Positions 7,531-8,181 of a stretch of 8,181 bases of DNA are shown here, in pieces. Numbering within the stretch: the first letter of the stretch is position 1; the number at the start of each line of letters is the position of its first letter. The DNA lies in assembly GCA_018623785.1 (NCBI GenBank), contig JAAZVD010000057.1, positions 1 to 8,181 on the forward strand, read 5' to 3'. Below the pieces are notes generated by a model. It worked only from the letters and a program-made list of their open reading frames with translations. It searched no databases and was not told where the DNA came from. Both the position numbers and the translations under genes were made by a program. The stretch is from Bacteroidota bacterium. Lineage in GTDB: Bacteria > Bacteroidota > Rhodothermia > Rhodothermales > UBA10348.

Positions 7531-7539
7531 TGTGGATAA
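7531..7539 (-). other. Perfect DnaA-box sequence (TTATCCACA on minus strand)
   Basis: TGTGGATAA on the plus strand is the exact complement of the consensus DnaA box TTATCCACA. It is isolated: I found no second perfect copy in the window and no dnaA, dnaN or other replication gene nearby, so an origin is not supported. It may be a DnaA-regulated promoter site or a chance match. Confidence 0.35.
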
Positions 7540-7564
7540 CTGTTTCGTTAAGGTCGTGTTCATT

Positions 7565-7577
7565 CCTTTATAAAAGG
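7565..7577. promoter_or_regulatory. Inverted repeat over a possible -10 box
   Basis: CCTTT-ATA-AAAGG is a 13-nt inverted repeat containing the 8-bp palindrome TTTATAAA (7567-7574). The embedded TATAAA resembles a -10 element for the plus-strand gene starting at 7672, which would give a leader of roughly 90 nt. A regulator bound here would block that promoter. No well-spaced -35 is visible, so the promoter call is tentative. Confidence 0.3.
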
Positions 7578-7671
7578 CGAATCAGCCCTTATCCTCTCCT
7601 TTCTGCCCCCTGCCTCGATAGCAAAAGGAGGCAGAGACGTCTCCTCCTCTCGAAGAACCCTGCGCTCATTC

Positions 7672-8181
7672 ATGTTGCCACGGTTGCAACACATTATACT
7701 GCTCCTTGTCATGATGCTCGTCGTTACGGTGCAGGTGCAGGCGCAAGCACTATACGAGGAGTCTGTGGTAGACGTGGGCAACGTTGGCGTCACGGTTACC
7801 AACGCAGGATTCTTTGGCAAGGCGAATGTGCGCAATAATCCCACGGGGCCGCCCTCGTTCGAGTATCCCCTGAACTCAGGCATCGAACACCTTTTTGAGT
7901 CAGGCTTGTGGGTTGGTGCCGTGCGCTCGGATGGCATCGTAACGGTTCGGACGGCAGCTGTCACGGCTGGAGGCGGGTACTCCCCCGGGTCGTCCGGCTA
8001 CGAGGTGGCCCAGGCATCATCGATTTTCAGCCGGTCCACCCTGCCATCCTCGGATGCGTTTACCCGGCAGGCTGTGAGTCATCTTGATCTGGTATCAGCC
8101 TTTGAGGATACGTCGGCTGTGCTGCCCGGCACGTCGTTGCCGATGCCCAATCCTGGGGGGCGATTGGGGATGACGGTAAAC
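7672..8181 (+). CDS. Secreted surface protein, N-terminal part (cut by right edge)
   Basis: The frame is open from the ATG at 7672 to the right edge (170 codons, still in phase). Residues 1-26 are a Sec signal peptide: Arg4, a hydrophobic core from Ile8 to Val22, and an AQA cleavage site after Ala26. The mature part starts with small-residue-rich beta-like sequence, including VDVGNVGVTVTNAGFFG and SFEYPLNSGIEHLFESGLWVG. No transmembrane segment follows. The style matches N-termini of large secreted proteins in Rhodothermia/Balneolia-type bacteria, which often end in a type IX secretion sorting domain; that end is outside the window, so the export route is inferred. The start was chosen for the complete signal peptide; Met14 and Met15 would leave too short a hydrophobic core. 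AGGAGG at 7626-7631 is about 40 nt upstream, too far to act directly as its ribosome-binding site. Function is unknown. Confidence 0.75.
   Translation, partial: MLPRLQHIILLLVMMLVVTVQVQAQALYEESVVDVGNVGVTVTNAGFFGKANVRNNPTGPPSFEYPLNSGIEHLFESGLWVGAVRSDGIVTVRTAAVTAGGGYSPGSSGYEVAQASSIFSRSTLPSSDAFTRQAVSHLDLVSAFEDTSAVLPGTSLPMPNPGGRLGMTVN

Larger units (their letters stand above)
7417..7671. promoter_or_regulatory. Divergent intergenic region with several short inverted repeats
   Basis: These 255 bp separate the start of the PSD1-DUF1501 operon (minus) from the surface-protein gene (plus), so both promoters should be here. Both genes point outward, so no terminator is expected and the inverted repeats (listed separately) are more likely protein-binding or RNA-structure elements. 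A TATAAA at 7569-7574 is the best -10 candidate for the plus-strand gene, but no good -35 is correctly spaced from it. For the minus strand, TATCGT about 20 nt before the ATG, with TTGCGT 18 nt upstream of it, is a weak candidate. I see no small coding region that I would support. Confidence 0.5.

Noticed and set aside
7531..7577. Replication origin, suggested by a DnaA box beside an AT-rich palindrome
   Set aside because: Only one perfect box is present, there is no extended AT-rich unwinding region, and no replication gene is nearby.

Overview
This is an 8.2 kb stretch of densely coding, moderately GC-rich bacterial DNA made almost entirely of genes for exported proteins. I see no tRNA, rRNA, CRISPR array, transposase or phage gene. 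The protein families (cytochrome c/DUF1549/DUF1553 'PSD1' proteins and a DUF1501 partner) are typical of Planctomycetota and Verrucomicrobiota. The gene entering at the right edge looks like the large secreted surface proteins of the Rhodothermia/Balneolia branch of the Bacteroidota group. Starts generally lack a Shine-Dalgarno sequence, which also fits Bacteroidota-like bacteria. My best guess is a free-living Rhodothermia-like bacterium; this is inference from protein style, not a placement.

Layout. (1) Positions 1-803, minus strand: the N-terminal part of a PSD1 lipoprotein that runs off the left edge. (2) A short divergent intergenic region, then three tightly packed plus-strand genes (911-2728): a Tat-exported six-bladed beta-propeller resembling peptidyl-hydroxyglycine amidating lyase, a COG3650-type lipoprotein overlapping it, and a 63-residue CPXCG zinc-ribbon-like protein joined to the lipoprotein by an ATGA stop/start. 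(3) Only 7 bp further on, the convergent minus-strand pair: a Tat-exported DUF1501 protein (2736-4190) and, upstream of it in transcription, a complete 1073-residue PSD1 lipoprotein with a LamG domain (4195-7416). (4) A 255-bp divergent intergenic region with several short inverted repeats and a perfect DnaA-box sequence. (5) From 7672 to the right edge, plus strand: the start of a secreted surface protein.

How the genes may work together. PSD1 and DUF1501 proteins commonly occur as neighbours, and their biochemistry is essentially unknown. Here the PSD1 is a predicted Sec-exported heme lipoprotein, while the DUF1501 protein is predicted to be exported folded through Tat. A second PSD1 gene lies at the left edge and is divergent from a Tat-exported propeller that keeps the three histidines expected for a PAL-type metal site. 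The window is therefore best read as part of an envelope module with two PSD1 units and metal or heme cofactors. The assigned roles are inference; the reading frames and motifs are directly visible.
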